Source of the DNA: a virus
Virus record (IMG/VR): IMGVR_UViG_3300009788_000272
Location: 1-26,547 of that record
DNA length: 26,547 bases
Direction: 5' to 3' (one strand)
The translations under genes and the position numbers were made by a program. The notes beneath the pieces are model-generated. The model saw nothing but the letters and a program-made list of their open reading frames with translations. It made no database searches and was not told the DNA's origin. Positions 1 through 7,619 of the stretch are shown in pieces; positions within the stretch are counted from its first letter, which is position 1; each line of letters opens with the position of its first letter.

Positions 1-973
1 CAAATTCCAGCGACTCATAACGGAAGTCGGAGAATGTAACCAATTCGTCTTCATCGCTACCACATGGTACACAATGCATTACGATCATATCTACGGCATA
101 AGGTTCACACAAGTCAGACGAACTTGACACCCACTCTGAAGCATCACTTTGCTGCTTCAAGGCATCAACCGGCGTAATGTCTTCCCCCGTGCCTGTTGTG
201 ATGTGTTCATAGACAAATTCCAAGGATACTTCAAGCGGTTGCTCGTCACCTTCCTTAACCGTGTCTAAATCGCCACGATCAAGCAAGTATTCGTATTCCT
301 TAGCTTCCGTCCAAGTAACATTCCCTTCACCAATCTTCACCTCAATCCGTTGGGAAATAAATGTAATCACATCAGACTGAGCAGGCGTCTCCGCTCCCCA
401 AGCTGGTGTGAAATCAAAGCTCGATGTTGGAGCGATACTACCCTTTACTGTTTCTGTGATAGTAACAGTTGTAGAACCGCCGCTGAGATTAGTTCCGTTA
501 CCTGTCATCAGGTCACAATCTATACTCCCCTCAGCACCCGTAAATTCAACAACCCAGTTGGTTGTCGGACCAGGGCCACCTGTCACCGTTACATTACCTG
601 TACCAATTGTTGACAACAGTTCCAAAGCAGATTCAACTTCAGCCATGTTGGCATCCCAATCAATAGCCCCCGTCTCTTGACTCTCATACGTGAGAGTGAA
701 GTTTCCACTTGAGGTTGCATCATCAATATTGATAGTTTGAGTCTCGTTGACTCCATATCTAGCAGTAACAGTGTATGTAGTTACGTTGTTCGCGGTATTA
801 ACCGTAAACCGTGCGCCGACCGGCACGAAATCAGTGTCGGTCGTATTAAGCACTACTGTATTCACGTCAACAGCAGTGTCCGTTGCACCTGGAGTAGCTT
901 CTGCAATTGTAGCAGAGCCACTTAAACCATCTTGAATATAGATGGTTGCATCGCGCAATTCAATACGTGCCAT
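1..973 (-). CDS. Tail-tube-like virion protein (partial, C-terminus beyond left edge)
   Basis: The reading frame is open from the ATG at 973 to the window edge (324 codons seen). AAGGAG lies 8 bases before the ATG. The start MARIELRDATIYIQDG and the long C-terminal beta-rich part fit the major tail protein of siphoviruses, which usually follows a tail-terminator gene as here; that placement is the main argument. Residues about 78-150 form an inserted beta-sandwich module: GNFTLTY, then an acidic helix ending ESALELL, then GNVTVTGGPGP and VVEFTGAEG. Modules of this kind are common in phage virion proteins, and three relatives occur in the 483-aa protein at 20018-21469. The last visible residues are FRYESLEF, so a few or many residues may be missing. 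It could instead be another tail-shaft or head-tail protein. Confidence 0.72.
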   Translation of the reverse strand, partial: MARIELRDATIYIQDGLSGSATIAEATPGATDTAVDVNTVVLNTTDTDFVPVGARFTVNTANNVTTYTVTARYGVNETQTINIDDATSSGNFTLTYESQETGAIDWDANMAEVESALELLSTIGTGNVTVTGGPGPTTNWVVEFTGAEGSIDCDLMTGNGTNLSGGSTTVTITETVKGSIAPTSSFDFTPAWGAETPAQSDVITFISQRIEVKIGEGNVTWTEAKEYEYLLDRGDLDTVKEGDEQPLEVSLEFVYEHITTGTGEDITPVDALKQQSDASEWVSSSSDLCEPYAVDMIVMHCVPCGSDEDELVTFSDFRYESLEF

Positions 974-986
974 AATCTGGCTCCTT

Positions 987-1481
987 TTATAGTTTCAGGT
1001 ACATCTCGTAGCGACCGTCCACCATAGCTTGCCGGATACGGTCTTCGCGACTTATCTGACCAAAGTGGATCAACCTGATTGATTCAGCCCTGCCTTTTCG
1101 TTGAGTTAGACAGTCAACTAACGTTCCATCGTCACCAACGGCGGGCCCGTACTTATACACGGGAATACGCTCCGTCATAGCTTGTGCAAACTTCCCGCCC
1201 CACCGTGCAATTCCGTAAGCATCTTCTTGAGACATCATCATCCTGTTAGTTAGCAGTATGTTGATATCAGTCCATAGCCGCCAGCATCCTTGACTGACCT
1301 CTCTAACGAACGGACCATTGACACGAAGTTCAGCATGATCCTCCCGCATTGTTTCTGGTTCACGCTCGTCAACGCCTTCGACCAGAAGCGGTAAGCTAAG
1401 CCCGTCTGCGATGTTTTTGAAGTACACCGAGATTGAAGCAAAAACCCACCGTGCCAGGTTTTCGTTCAATGTTGTTGCCAT
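987..1481 (-). CDS. Putative tail terminator / tail completion protein
   Basis: A 164-aa protein starting MATTLNENLARWVFASISVYF, with a GGAG-type ribosome site upstream. It has an N-terminal helix, then an alternating strand pattern (LPLLVEGVDE, HAELRVNGPFVRE, CWRLWTDINILLT) and a C-terminal REDRIRQAMVDGRYEMYLKL. Size, fold pattern and position between a neck-like domain and a tail-tube-like gene match tail terminator or tail completion proteins of siphoviruses, which cap the tail tube. I recognise it as a conserved phage type but have no specific named homologue. It ends 13 bases before the next gene, so the two are co-transcribed and probably co-translated. Confidence 0.6.
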   Translation of the reverse strand: MATTLNENLARWVFASISVYFKNIADGLSLPLLVEGVDEREPETMREDHAELRVNGPFVREVSQGCWRLWTDINILLTNRMMMSQEDAYGIARWGGKFAQAMTERIPVYKYGPAVGDDGTLVDCLTQRKGRAESIRLIHFGQISREDRIRQAMVDGRYEMYLKL

Positions 1482-1496
1482 AATACATCACTCCGG

Positions 1497-4400
1497 TTAA
1501 GTTGTTGTCCCACTGACAGTTTGCTCTAAACTCAGTTGTTGGGTGACGTGCTCAAAGAAGACCTCTTCAGGTCTCACACCCTTCACCTCTCTACCAATAA
1601 TAGACCAAGCTGTATTACACTCGAATTCCTCATAACTTTTGATATCGTACCGCCGCCCATGGTACACGATCCAATCATCATTTGTAAAATGATAACAGGT
1701 GGGCAAATCTCTTGCGTCAATGATGAACATTCGAGTTCCAACATCATACGAGCCGCCCATTATGAACATCTTGTTTGCTGAGATTTGAGTAATTGATTGT
1801 ACAACCTCCCTAGCAATTTTTACAGGGAGTACAATACATTTTCGTACAACATTCACCGTTTTATCGACTGTCTTCACCCCTGATTGGTAATCTGTCGCAA
1901 CATCAACAATTTGATACACATCGGCTCTATGTCCGTATTGCCTCTTTAAGCTGTATAAGGTGCGTCGGATGAAACGACTTAATGTACGATTCTCAACCAC
2001 CGGAGTGGCGGGAGACTCTACAACCGCGACTACAGTTTGATTCAATGCTAAAGCACTGAATGGTGCTGCACCTATTGTCCCTGACAACCCTGTACTTTGA
2101 TTTAGTGTGAGGGTATTAGATAAGGATCGTTCAATGTCCAGGGTTCTACTTACACTTTGGTTCATCGAAAGGGCACTAGAAAGAGATCGAATAAAGATCG
2201 ACCCCGCCGCAGATGCATTTTGAGTAAATGCTATGGCATGATTCAGTGATCTTTCATAAACTTGCGGCGGAGTAAATCCTAGCCGCCCTGTAATGTCATT
2301 GGTATCTATACCCGTCGGCGTCGTATCAATACCACTTATAGTTTCGCTAGTTTTCACGGTGGACGTGAACTGCCCACTTTGAAGATACAGTTTTTTATCA
2401 GTAGAACCAATCCAAAGAGTATTCACACCATCCCAAGAAATATCTTGAGGAACAGTATCGACGCCGCTTACATTTTCACTATCTTTGATTGTTGAGGTAA
2501 ACTGCCCACTTTGGAGATACAACTTTTGGTCTATGTTCCCTACCCAGGGTGTATTTGTACCATCATAAGAGATGCCAGCAGTACCTAAATCAACGCCGCT
2601 TACATCCTCACTGGTTTTCAAAGTAGACGTGAATTGACCACTTTGAAGATACAGTTTATCAGCCTCGGCACCTGACCAAGGGGTATCAGTACCATCATAA
2701 GATATCCCTGAAGGAAATGCATCGACTCCACTTACATCCTCACTGTCTTTGAGAGTTGAAGTAAACTGCCCACTTGTTAGATACAGTTTCTTATCTGTGT
2801 CACCAGTCCAAGGGGTGTTAGTATAATCCCAGGAGACGGCCGTCACACTTCCATCAATGCTGCCTACAGCTTCACTAGTCTTTACAGTAGACGAAAACTG
2901 CCCACTTTGAAGATACAATTTATCAGCTTCTTGGCCGCACCAAGGAGTATTGAGTCGAGCAAAAATAGAACCGGCTATAGATACACTTTGATTCAGTGAA
3001 AGTGCATCAGAAAGAGAACGATCATAGTCAACAATCGTAGATACACTTTGATTCAGTGAGAGTGCATCAGCAAGAGGACGATCATAGTCAACAATTGTAG
3101 CTACATTCTGTGTGAATGCTATAACATTGTTTGCTGACTCGTTATACTCTACCCCCGCCTGTGGAAGTCCTCGCCCTACATAATTGTTAGTGCATATACC
3201 CTTGGGGAAGGTATCAACGCCACCAATAGACTGGCTGGTTTTCATAGTAGACGTAAATTGTCCACTCTGAAGATATAGTTTTTGATCTTCACCGATCCAA
3301 GGCGTGTTCGTTCCATCCCAAGAAATACCATGAGGATCAGAATCTACAGTTGTAACAAGCTGGCTGGTTTTGATTGTAGAAGTGAATTGCCCACTTGTAA
3401 GGTACAGTTTATCGGCTTGATCGCCTACCCAAGGAGTATTTGTACCGTCCCAAGAAATATCTCGCGGGGTCGTGTCAACGCCGCTCACATCCTGACTGTC
3501 TTTGATCGTAGAAGTGAATTGGCCGCTTGTAAGATATAGTTTTTGATCTGAATACCCACACCAGGGAGTGTTGGTACCGTCCGCAGAGATTCCAGACAGC
3601 CCAGAATCAATACTGGTAACATCCTCACTATCTTTTACAGTAGAGGTAAACTGACCGCTTTTTAGACGTAGCTTCTTCGACCCTCCGCCAGCGAAGGGAG
3701 TATTTGTACCATCCCAAGTTATACCATTGGGAACAATATCACCAGCGTTAATACTAGTTTTTAGAGTAGAAGTAAACTGCCCGCTTTGCAGGCATAGTTT
3801 ATCACCTTGACTACCAGTCCAAGGGGTATCATAGACTGGCGGTGGAATGTCTAATCTAGCATCAAAGTCATCAATGCAAGTACCACTGCTCGAACTGTCA
3901 ACTGTCGTTGTAACTAAACTAGTTTTGAGTGTGGAGCTAAATTGTCCACTAGTGAGATATAGCTTGTCCCCAGCAGTGCCGCACCAAGGAGTATCCGTGC
4001 CGTCCCAAGAAATACCAGTGGGGGTTAATTCAACACCACCAATAGACTCACTAGTCTTTATCGTGGATGTGAATTGGCCACTCGTCAGATATAACTTATC
4101 GTCCCCTTGTCCGATCCAAGGAGTATTGGTCCCGTCCCAAGAAACATCTATTGGAACGCCGTCAATACTTATTACAGCTTCACTGTCTTTGATCGTGGAG
4201 GTGAATTTACCAGACTGTAAGTACAACTTACGAGCAGTAGACCCAATCCATGGCGTATTAGTCTCATCGGAAGAAACGCCCCGGGGAGTAGTGTCAACAG
4301 TAGTAACATCTTCACTGTCTTTGAGTGTTGAGGAAAATTGCCCAGACTGACGGTACAGCTTATCCGCTGTTATGTACCCACACCAAAGTGTGTCGGTACC

Positions 4401-4532
4401 ATCCCAGGATATACCATCAAGATTAGAGTTGATGGTTGTTACATCTTCACTAGTTTTTACTGTCGTAGTGAACTGCCCAGACAATAAGAATAGTTTGTCT
4501 GTACCGTCACCAGAGAAGAGTGTATTGGCCAT
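1497..4532 (-). CDS. Giant 15-repeat (3 x 5) virion protein fused to a neck-like domain
   Basis: A 1011-aa protein. Residues 1 to about 690 hold 15 repeats of about 40 residues with the consensus DKLYLQSGQFTSTIKTSE, then V..VDTTP.GISWDGTNTPW.G. Repeats 5, 10 and 15 lose the SWDGTNTPW part and end in variants of ND..GRL, so the array reads as three sets of five, as in five-bladed beta-propellers. A second repeat of about 20 residues (RSLSDALSLNQSVS and variants) follows sets two and three and reappears at the C-terminus (QLSLEQTVSG). Residues about 850-990 form a distinct domain (GHRADVYQIVDVATDYQSG, then KIAREVVQSITQISANK, MGGSYDVGTRMFIID, DWIVYHGRRYDIKSYEEF). From its character and position this looks like a head-tail connector or neck protein. 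The start overlaps the glycosyltransferase stop (TAATG). The repeats may bind carbohydrate or decorate the neck; that is inference. Confidence 0.85.
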   Translation of the reverse strand: MANTLFSGDGTDKLFLLSGQFTTTVKTSEDVTTINSNLDGISWDGTDTLWCGYITADKLYRQSGQFSSTLKDSEDVTTVDTTPRGVSSDETNTPWIGSTARKLYLQSGKFTSTIKDSEAVISIDGVPIDVSWDGTNTPWIGQGDDKLYLTSGQFTSTIKTSESIGGVELTPTGISWDGTDTPWCGTAGDKLYLTSGQFSSTLKTSLVTTTVDSSSSGTCIDDFDARLDIPPPVYDTPWTGSQGDKLCLQSGQFTSTLKTSINAGDIVPNGITWDGTNTPFAGGGSKKLRLKSGQFTSTVKDSEDVTSIDSGLSGISADGTNTPWCGYSDQKLYLTSGQFTSTIKDSQDVSGVDTTPRDISWDGTNTPWVGDQADKLYLTSGQFTSTIKTSQLVTTVDSDPHGISWDGTNTPWIGEDQKLYLQSGQFTSTMKTSQSIGGVDTFPKGICTNNYVGRGLPQAGVEYNESANNVIAFTQNVATIVDYDRPLADALSLNQSVSTIVDYDRSLSDALSLNQSVSIAGSIFARLNTPWCGQEADKLYLQSGQFSSTVKTSEAVGSIDGSVTAVSWDYTNTPWTGDTDKKLYLTSGQFTSTLKDSEDVSGVDAFPSGISYDGTDTPWSGAEADKLYLQSGQFTSTLKTSEDVSGVDLGTAGISYDGTNTPWVGNIDQKLYLQSGQFTSTIKDSENVSGVDTVPQDISWDGVNTLWIGSTDKKLYLQSGQFTSTVKTSETISGIDTTPTGIDTNDITGRLGFTPPQVYERSLNHAIAFTQNASAAGSIFIRSLSSALSMNQSVSRTLDIERSLSNTLTLNQSTGLSGTIGAAPFSALALNQTVVAVVESPATPVVENRTLSRFIRRTLYSLKRQYGHRADVYQIVDVATDYQSGVKTVDKTVNVVRKCIVLPVKIAREVVQSITQISANKMFIMGGSYDVGTRMFIIDARDLPTCYHFTNDDWIVYHGRRYDIKSYEEFECNTAWSIIGREVKGVRPEEVFFEHVTQQLSLEQTVSGTTT
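2978..3097 (-). repeat. Recent 60-bp tandem duplication inside the repeat protein
   Basis: Two adjacent 60-bp units (2978-3037 and 3038-3097) differ at only a few bases. Each encodes one 20-residue copy of the LSLNQSVS / IVDYDRSLSD repeat. Other repeats of the same protein have diverged much more at DNA level, so this duplication is recent. Confidence 0.85.
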
Positions 4533-5176
4533 TAGCTCACCATACCGTGTACGGACTCAATAACTTCAACTAGACTAACTTCATTGAAATGGTGGCAAGG
4601 ATAATCAAAGTGTGCCCAGATTTGGAAGCCGGCTTTCTTCACTTTTTGACAAAATGAATAGTCGCCTCCAACTTCTACTGTGCCGTCTTTGTTCCACTGC
4701 CGCATAAATGGCTGCTGATCTTTTAATCTTTCGATCACTCGCCGCGATACTAAAAAGCAACCACTTCCAATCGCATCAACCTCTCTTAACCCGCCCATCT
4801 CTTCACAATAAGGCTGGTAACCTTGCTCACTCTCAATCCATTTCAGAGCATTAAAATACCAAGGTCGATCACCTTGTACCTTATTATGCCAAACTGGTGT
4901 TGGGCAGCCCACTAAATCACAATCGTACTCGACTAAATCAAGGGGATTGTTTATCGGCGGGTTGTCGGTATCAATTGATAACCAATAATCCTCACCACCA
5001 TTCAAGAAATCTTTCACGCAATGGTGGAGATTATTAACATAGGGTGAGTGTGTCGGACAATCATGTCTGATAATATAGCGAGAATCAGACAACATCCGAC
5101 AAATGGCAAAATGCACCATTTTATGCAGCCACCCGTCACCGTTTGGAACCGTAATGTAGACCCGCTTCTTAATCAT
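4532..5176 (-). CDS. GT-A fold glycosyltransferase
   Basis: A 214-aa protein. The N-terminus (MIKKRVYITVPNGDGWLHKMV) is a strand-turn-helix typical of nucleotide-sugar binding. DYWLSIDTDNPP at residues 63-74 carries a DxD-type motif (D69, D71) that would bind the metal and sugar nucleotide. Later come AIGSGCFLVSRRVIERL, and VGGDYSFCQKVKKAGFQIWAH followed by a conserved-looking CHHF. The last part resembles the G(E/G)D..FC...AG..IW..P..CxH end of GT2-like enzymes. Donor and acceptor cannot be told. The ATGA overlap with the upstream gene and the TAATG overlap with the giant repeat protein put it firmly in the virion operon. A virion protein, or host surface sugar, is therefore the likely target. 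Confidence 0.8.
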   Translation of the reverse strand: MIKKRVYITVPNGDGWLHKMVHFAICRMLSDSRYIIRHDCPTHSPYVNNLHHCVKDFLNGGEDYWLSIDTDNPPINNPLDLVEYDCDLVGCPTPVWHNKVQGDRPWYFNALKWIESEQGYQPYCEEMGGLREVDAIGSGCFLVSRRVIERLKDQQPFMRQWNKDGTVEVGGDYSFCQKVKKAGFQIWAHFDYPCHHFNEVSLVEVIESVHGMVS

Positions 5177-5700
5177 GGCTGCTTAACTGTAAGACCTTCA
5201 ACATTTTTATAGGCTGACCATGTCTTACGCTTGTTACGCCGACGACCAGGAGTGGGATTATCTGGATTAAGAGCATCTACATCTTCTTGATCTTCAGCAA
5301 TATTCAAAGCTCTCTTAGCCGCAATAGCTTGAAGAGTGGCTGTATCTTCCTTGATAGCTGGATCACGCTTATGCGCGCGGTCATCATAAAACTTTTCAGC
5401 ATCAACTTCAGTCATAACTGAACACTGTGATGGAAATGCGTTGACCGCGGCCTGAGCAAAGTCATCAGGTACAAGAAGCATACCATTCCATTGACCCTGC
5501 GGACTATCTTCGCCAGGATCGTCATCAGCATGGCCCGAAAGTTGGTCATAGTGCCAGCCGCCAAACTTATCAACAAAGTATGACCAGTCCATGTCGTCAC
5601 GCACGCCAGCAGAAAGCTGGTTGAAATCAGGGAAACCATGGACTTTCTTCCCATTTACATTCTTCAAACCGATTTTCACTTTCAAAGGAACAAGTTCCAT
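5173..5700 (-). CDS. Conserved phage protein, function unknown
   Basis: A 175-aa soluble protein with GGGAG 8 bases before the ATG. Motifs include VKIGLKNVNGKKVHGFPDFN, then DMDWSYFVDKFGGWHYDQLSGH, then a GMLLVPDDFAQAAVNAFP block. The C-terminus is charged and low in structure, with GRRRNKRK. I recognise the general type as a protein often found beside phage head and neck genes, but no function is known to me. No signal peptide or membrane segment is visible. Its stop overlaps the glycosyltransferase start, suggesting linked expression. A virion or head-completion role is possible. Confidence 0.75.
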   Translation of the reverse strand: MELVPLKVKIGLKNVNGKKVHGFPDFNQLSAGVRDDMDWSYFVDKFGGWHYDQLSGHADDDPGEDSPQGQWNGMLLVPDDFAQAAVNAFPSQCSVMTEVDAEKFYDDRAHKRDPAIKEDTATLQAIAAKRALNIAEDQEDVDALNPDNPTPGRRRNKRKTWSAYKNVEGLTVKQP

Positions 5701-5733
5701 TAGATTTCTCCCTTAAATTGTACACACACGAAA

Positions 5734-6027
5734 TTAAACGAGTTCGCGCTGGGGCTTATCAGGAAAGTCAACATTTGGACAACGTCCACATATACGCTCA
5801 ACAACTCGCCCGACCCATTTCATTATTTCTGAATTTTGAACAAGTACGATTGTCCCTTTTTCCACAAGATGGGCAAGAGTTTCTTTCTGATAGTCTTCGA
5901 GCTTTTCTATACGTGCGGAAAGGCGCGCTTCACGCTTCCAGTCGCGCCAGATGAAGAAGAGAATCACTCCCATCAAAGGGCCGAGTTCTCGTAACATAGA
6001 CTGCCAATCAAAAACTGTAACGTCCAT
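5734..6027 (-). CDS. Small membrane protein with coiled coil, holin-like (BhlA/UviB style)
   Basis: I chose the ATG at 6027 (97 aa) because GGAGGG lies 8 bases upstream. The longer frame would run back through the terminator hairpin. The protein has a short N-terminal tail, one membrane segment (LGPLMGVILFFIW, about residues 15-27), then a charged coiled coil (REARLSARIEKLEDYQKETLAHLVEKG) and a second amphipathic helix. It ends in a short C..C part (CGRCPNVDFP). One membrane helix followed by a charged coiled coil is the plan of BhlA/UviB-type holins and of some phage spanin-like proteins. It lies just after the coat gene terminator, so it may have its own expression level. Confidence 0.65.
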   Translation of the reverse strand: MDVTVFDWQSMLRELGPLMGVILFFIWRDWKREARLSARIEKLEDYQKETLAHLVEKGTIVLVQNSEIMKWVGRVVERICGRCPNVDFPDKPQRELV

Positions 6028-6051
6028 ATCAGTACCCTCCAAGTCAAAAAA

Positions 6052-6079
6052 GCCGGGGCGGAGCGAAATCCGCCCCGGC
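6052..6079 (-). terminator. Rho-independent terminator after the coat protein gene
   Basis: On the minus strand GCCGGGGCGGA pairs with TCCGCCCCGGC: an 11-bp perfect stem with a 6-base loop, followed at once by TTTTTT. It lies 23 bases past the coat protein stop codon, in the right direction to end or attenuate coat mRNA before the tail genes. Confidence 0.93.
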
Positions 6080-6101
6080 ACAAAGACAAATTCAACTCAG
6101 A

Positions 6102-7508
6102 TCAACCGAGCAGAACGCAACCCAAGTTAGCATCCAGCATCGCAACCCCACACAGAAGGTCCAGAGTCACAATCGTACCCTGGCTGGTGATGTTGTACTG
6201 CATAGACACACGCATTGCTACGTCGTTATACACACCGACGCTAGAACGTACACCAAGAGCGGTGTTCGGCAGAGCGAGCGGACGAGATACGAGTGCAAGA
6301 GCGTTACGATGGAAGGCGAGGTTCAACGAACCAACCGGGCCCGGGAACGCCGTATCCACACCAGTGGTGACCGCGAGGGCCAGCGGACGGTCCAGGTAGA
6401 CGGTATAATCGCTACCATCCGTGTAAGCCTCGATAATGGTGTACACTTGACGTGTGGTACCAGTACCGAAAGCGAGCAGTTGACCCACTACGGGCGGCTT
6501 GGTGGCGGTATAGTTCTCCAGAACCAGACCCTTAGCATAACCAGCAGCGTAGTTGGCACCAAGATCACACGCCTTGAACAGCGTGCAAACGGCGTTGAGA
6601 GTCAGAGCCGTGCTCAGTCCGGTAACGATGTTCAGACTAGTTGTCTGACCTGTACCAGTCGAAGCGGCCACGACGTGAGGCTGACCTTCACCCTCAAACC
6701 AAATGTACTCACCTACTACAGCAGCGTAGCCGGCAATTGTTACGTTGATGGTAGTTTCGCCCACGGGCTCAACTTCATCAACCAGACCGTCCACGTAATC
6801 CACCGTGATTGTCTTAGACAACGCGGGGACGTTTTGATCCATGTAAGAATCAAAACCCAGGAGACGACCTAAGCTAGCCTCACGAAGAGCCGTACCTTCA
6901 TCGCCGCGCTTCTCAGCACTGATGAACAGTTCGGTCTTCAGCATCTCAGTCTCAGACTGAGGAGACAGTACCAGATTACGCCCAGTCGGATACGCCTTGT
7001 TGACGTTCATCTTCTCCCGGCATTCCAGGAGGAAGTTCTTGGCGTTACTTTCACTCATTTCCTGAAGCCGACCAACTTTGTTGGCGAGGAACTGATGGGC
7101 TTGACCAATCAGCACTCGGTCAACCGAGCGAGCGATTTGCATCGCAGCAGGCGTCAGGTAAATATCAACCAAGTCTTGGAAAGACTTAGAAGCCTCACCG
7201 TCCTTGATTGTGAAGGACACGTAAACGTGCTGATCCAACGGGACCTGTACGTTCGTGCTAACGGCATCTTGGTTGTCCACGTCATCAGCGTCAGTTTTAC
7301 GCCGTGTGGAGAACTCAGAAGGACGCCGAGTGTTTACTACGTCGCCATAATTGGCGACCTCATCGCTGAAATCTCGGTGGACAAGGCGGGCCATAACCAT
7401 ATTCTCTTCGAGAATGGCCAGACCTTCTTGCGCCCACAATTCGGGAATCAGCGCATCATTGTCATTGGCAAAACACGCCATGACAGGATTTGCATACAGA
7501 AGGTTCAT
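6102..7508 (-). CDS. Major capsid protein, P22 coat-like
   Basis: A 468-aa protein with GGGAG before the ATG. The N-terminus (PELWAQEGLAILEENMVMARLVHRD, then GDVVNTRRPSEFSTRRK) is the N-arm/E-loop style of the HK97-fold coat proteins of the P22 gp5 family. ASKSFQDLVDIYLTPAAMQIARSVDR and the long helix follow. About residues 240-380 is a beta-rich insertion (EVEPVGETTINVTIAGY to YTVYLDRPL), comparable to the I-domain of P22 coat. The end (NLAFHRNALALVSRPLALP, MRVSMQYNITSQGTIVTLDLLCGVAMLD) is the typical P-domain finish. Placement directly after a scaffold gene and before a terminator supports high-level expression. It forms the procapsid shell. Confidence 0.92.
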   Translation of the reverse strand: MNLLYANPVMACFANDNDALIPELWAQEGLAILEENMVMARLVHRDFSDEVANYGDVVNTRRPSEFSTRRKTDADDVDNQDAVSTNVQVPLDQHVYVSFTIKDGEASKSFQDLVDIYLTPAAMQIARSVDRVLIGQAHQFLANKVGRLQEMSESNAKNFLLECREKMNVNKAYPTGRNLVLSPQSETEMLKTELFISAEKRGDEGTALREASLGRLLGFDSYMDQNVPALSKTITVDYVDGLVDEVEPVGETTINVTIAGYAAVVGEYIWFEGEGQPHVVAASTGTGQTTSLNIVTGLSTALTLNAVCTLFKACDLGANYAAGYAKGLVLENYTATKPPVVGQLLAFGTGTTRQVYTIIEAYTDGSDYTVYLDRPLALAVTTGVDTAFPGPVGSLNLAFHRNALALVSRPLALPNTALGVRSSVGVYNDVAMRVSMQYNITSQGTIVTLDLLCGVAMLDANLGCVLLG

Positions 7509-7572
7509 GGATTTACTCCCATGTTGTTGTTATGCCCATAAAGGGCAGGTTCCGTGCCGCCCCACATAGGGC

Positions 7573-7596
7573 AACTAACAATTACTTTGTTTAGTT
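7573..7596 (-). other. AT-rich hairpin in the 111-base leader of the coat gene
   Basis: Between the scaffold stop (7620) and the coat ATG (7508) there is an inverted repeat AACTAA...TTAGTT extended by CAA/TTG around a bulged base. Two small GC hairpins follow (GCCC...GGGC near 7540-7570). This is the longest non-coding gap between the structural genes. It may shape coat mRNA stability or initiation. No convincing promoter was found in it. Confidence 0.35.
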
Positions 7597-7619
7597 AAAA
7601 GCACCACCCCGTTTTTTGA

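Noticed and set aside
350-935. Several plus-strand frames of 62-90 codons
   Set aside because: They lie opposite the tail-tube-like gene, have no ribosome sites and show cysteine/serine-rich composition typical of antisense frames.
3847-4350. 167-codon plus-strand frame with apparent repeats
   Set aside because: Mirror image of the repeat protein on the minus strand; its periodicity is inherited from that gene.
6028-6081. N-terminal extension of the small membrane protein
   Set aside because: It would be coded by the terminator hairpin and T-run; GGAGGG favours the ATG at 6027.
6309-6872. 187-codon plus-strand frame
   Set aside because: Antisense to the coat protein gene, which has strong family features and a ribosome site.
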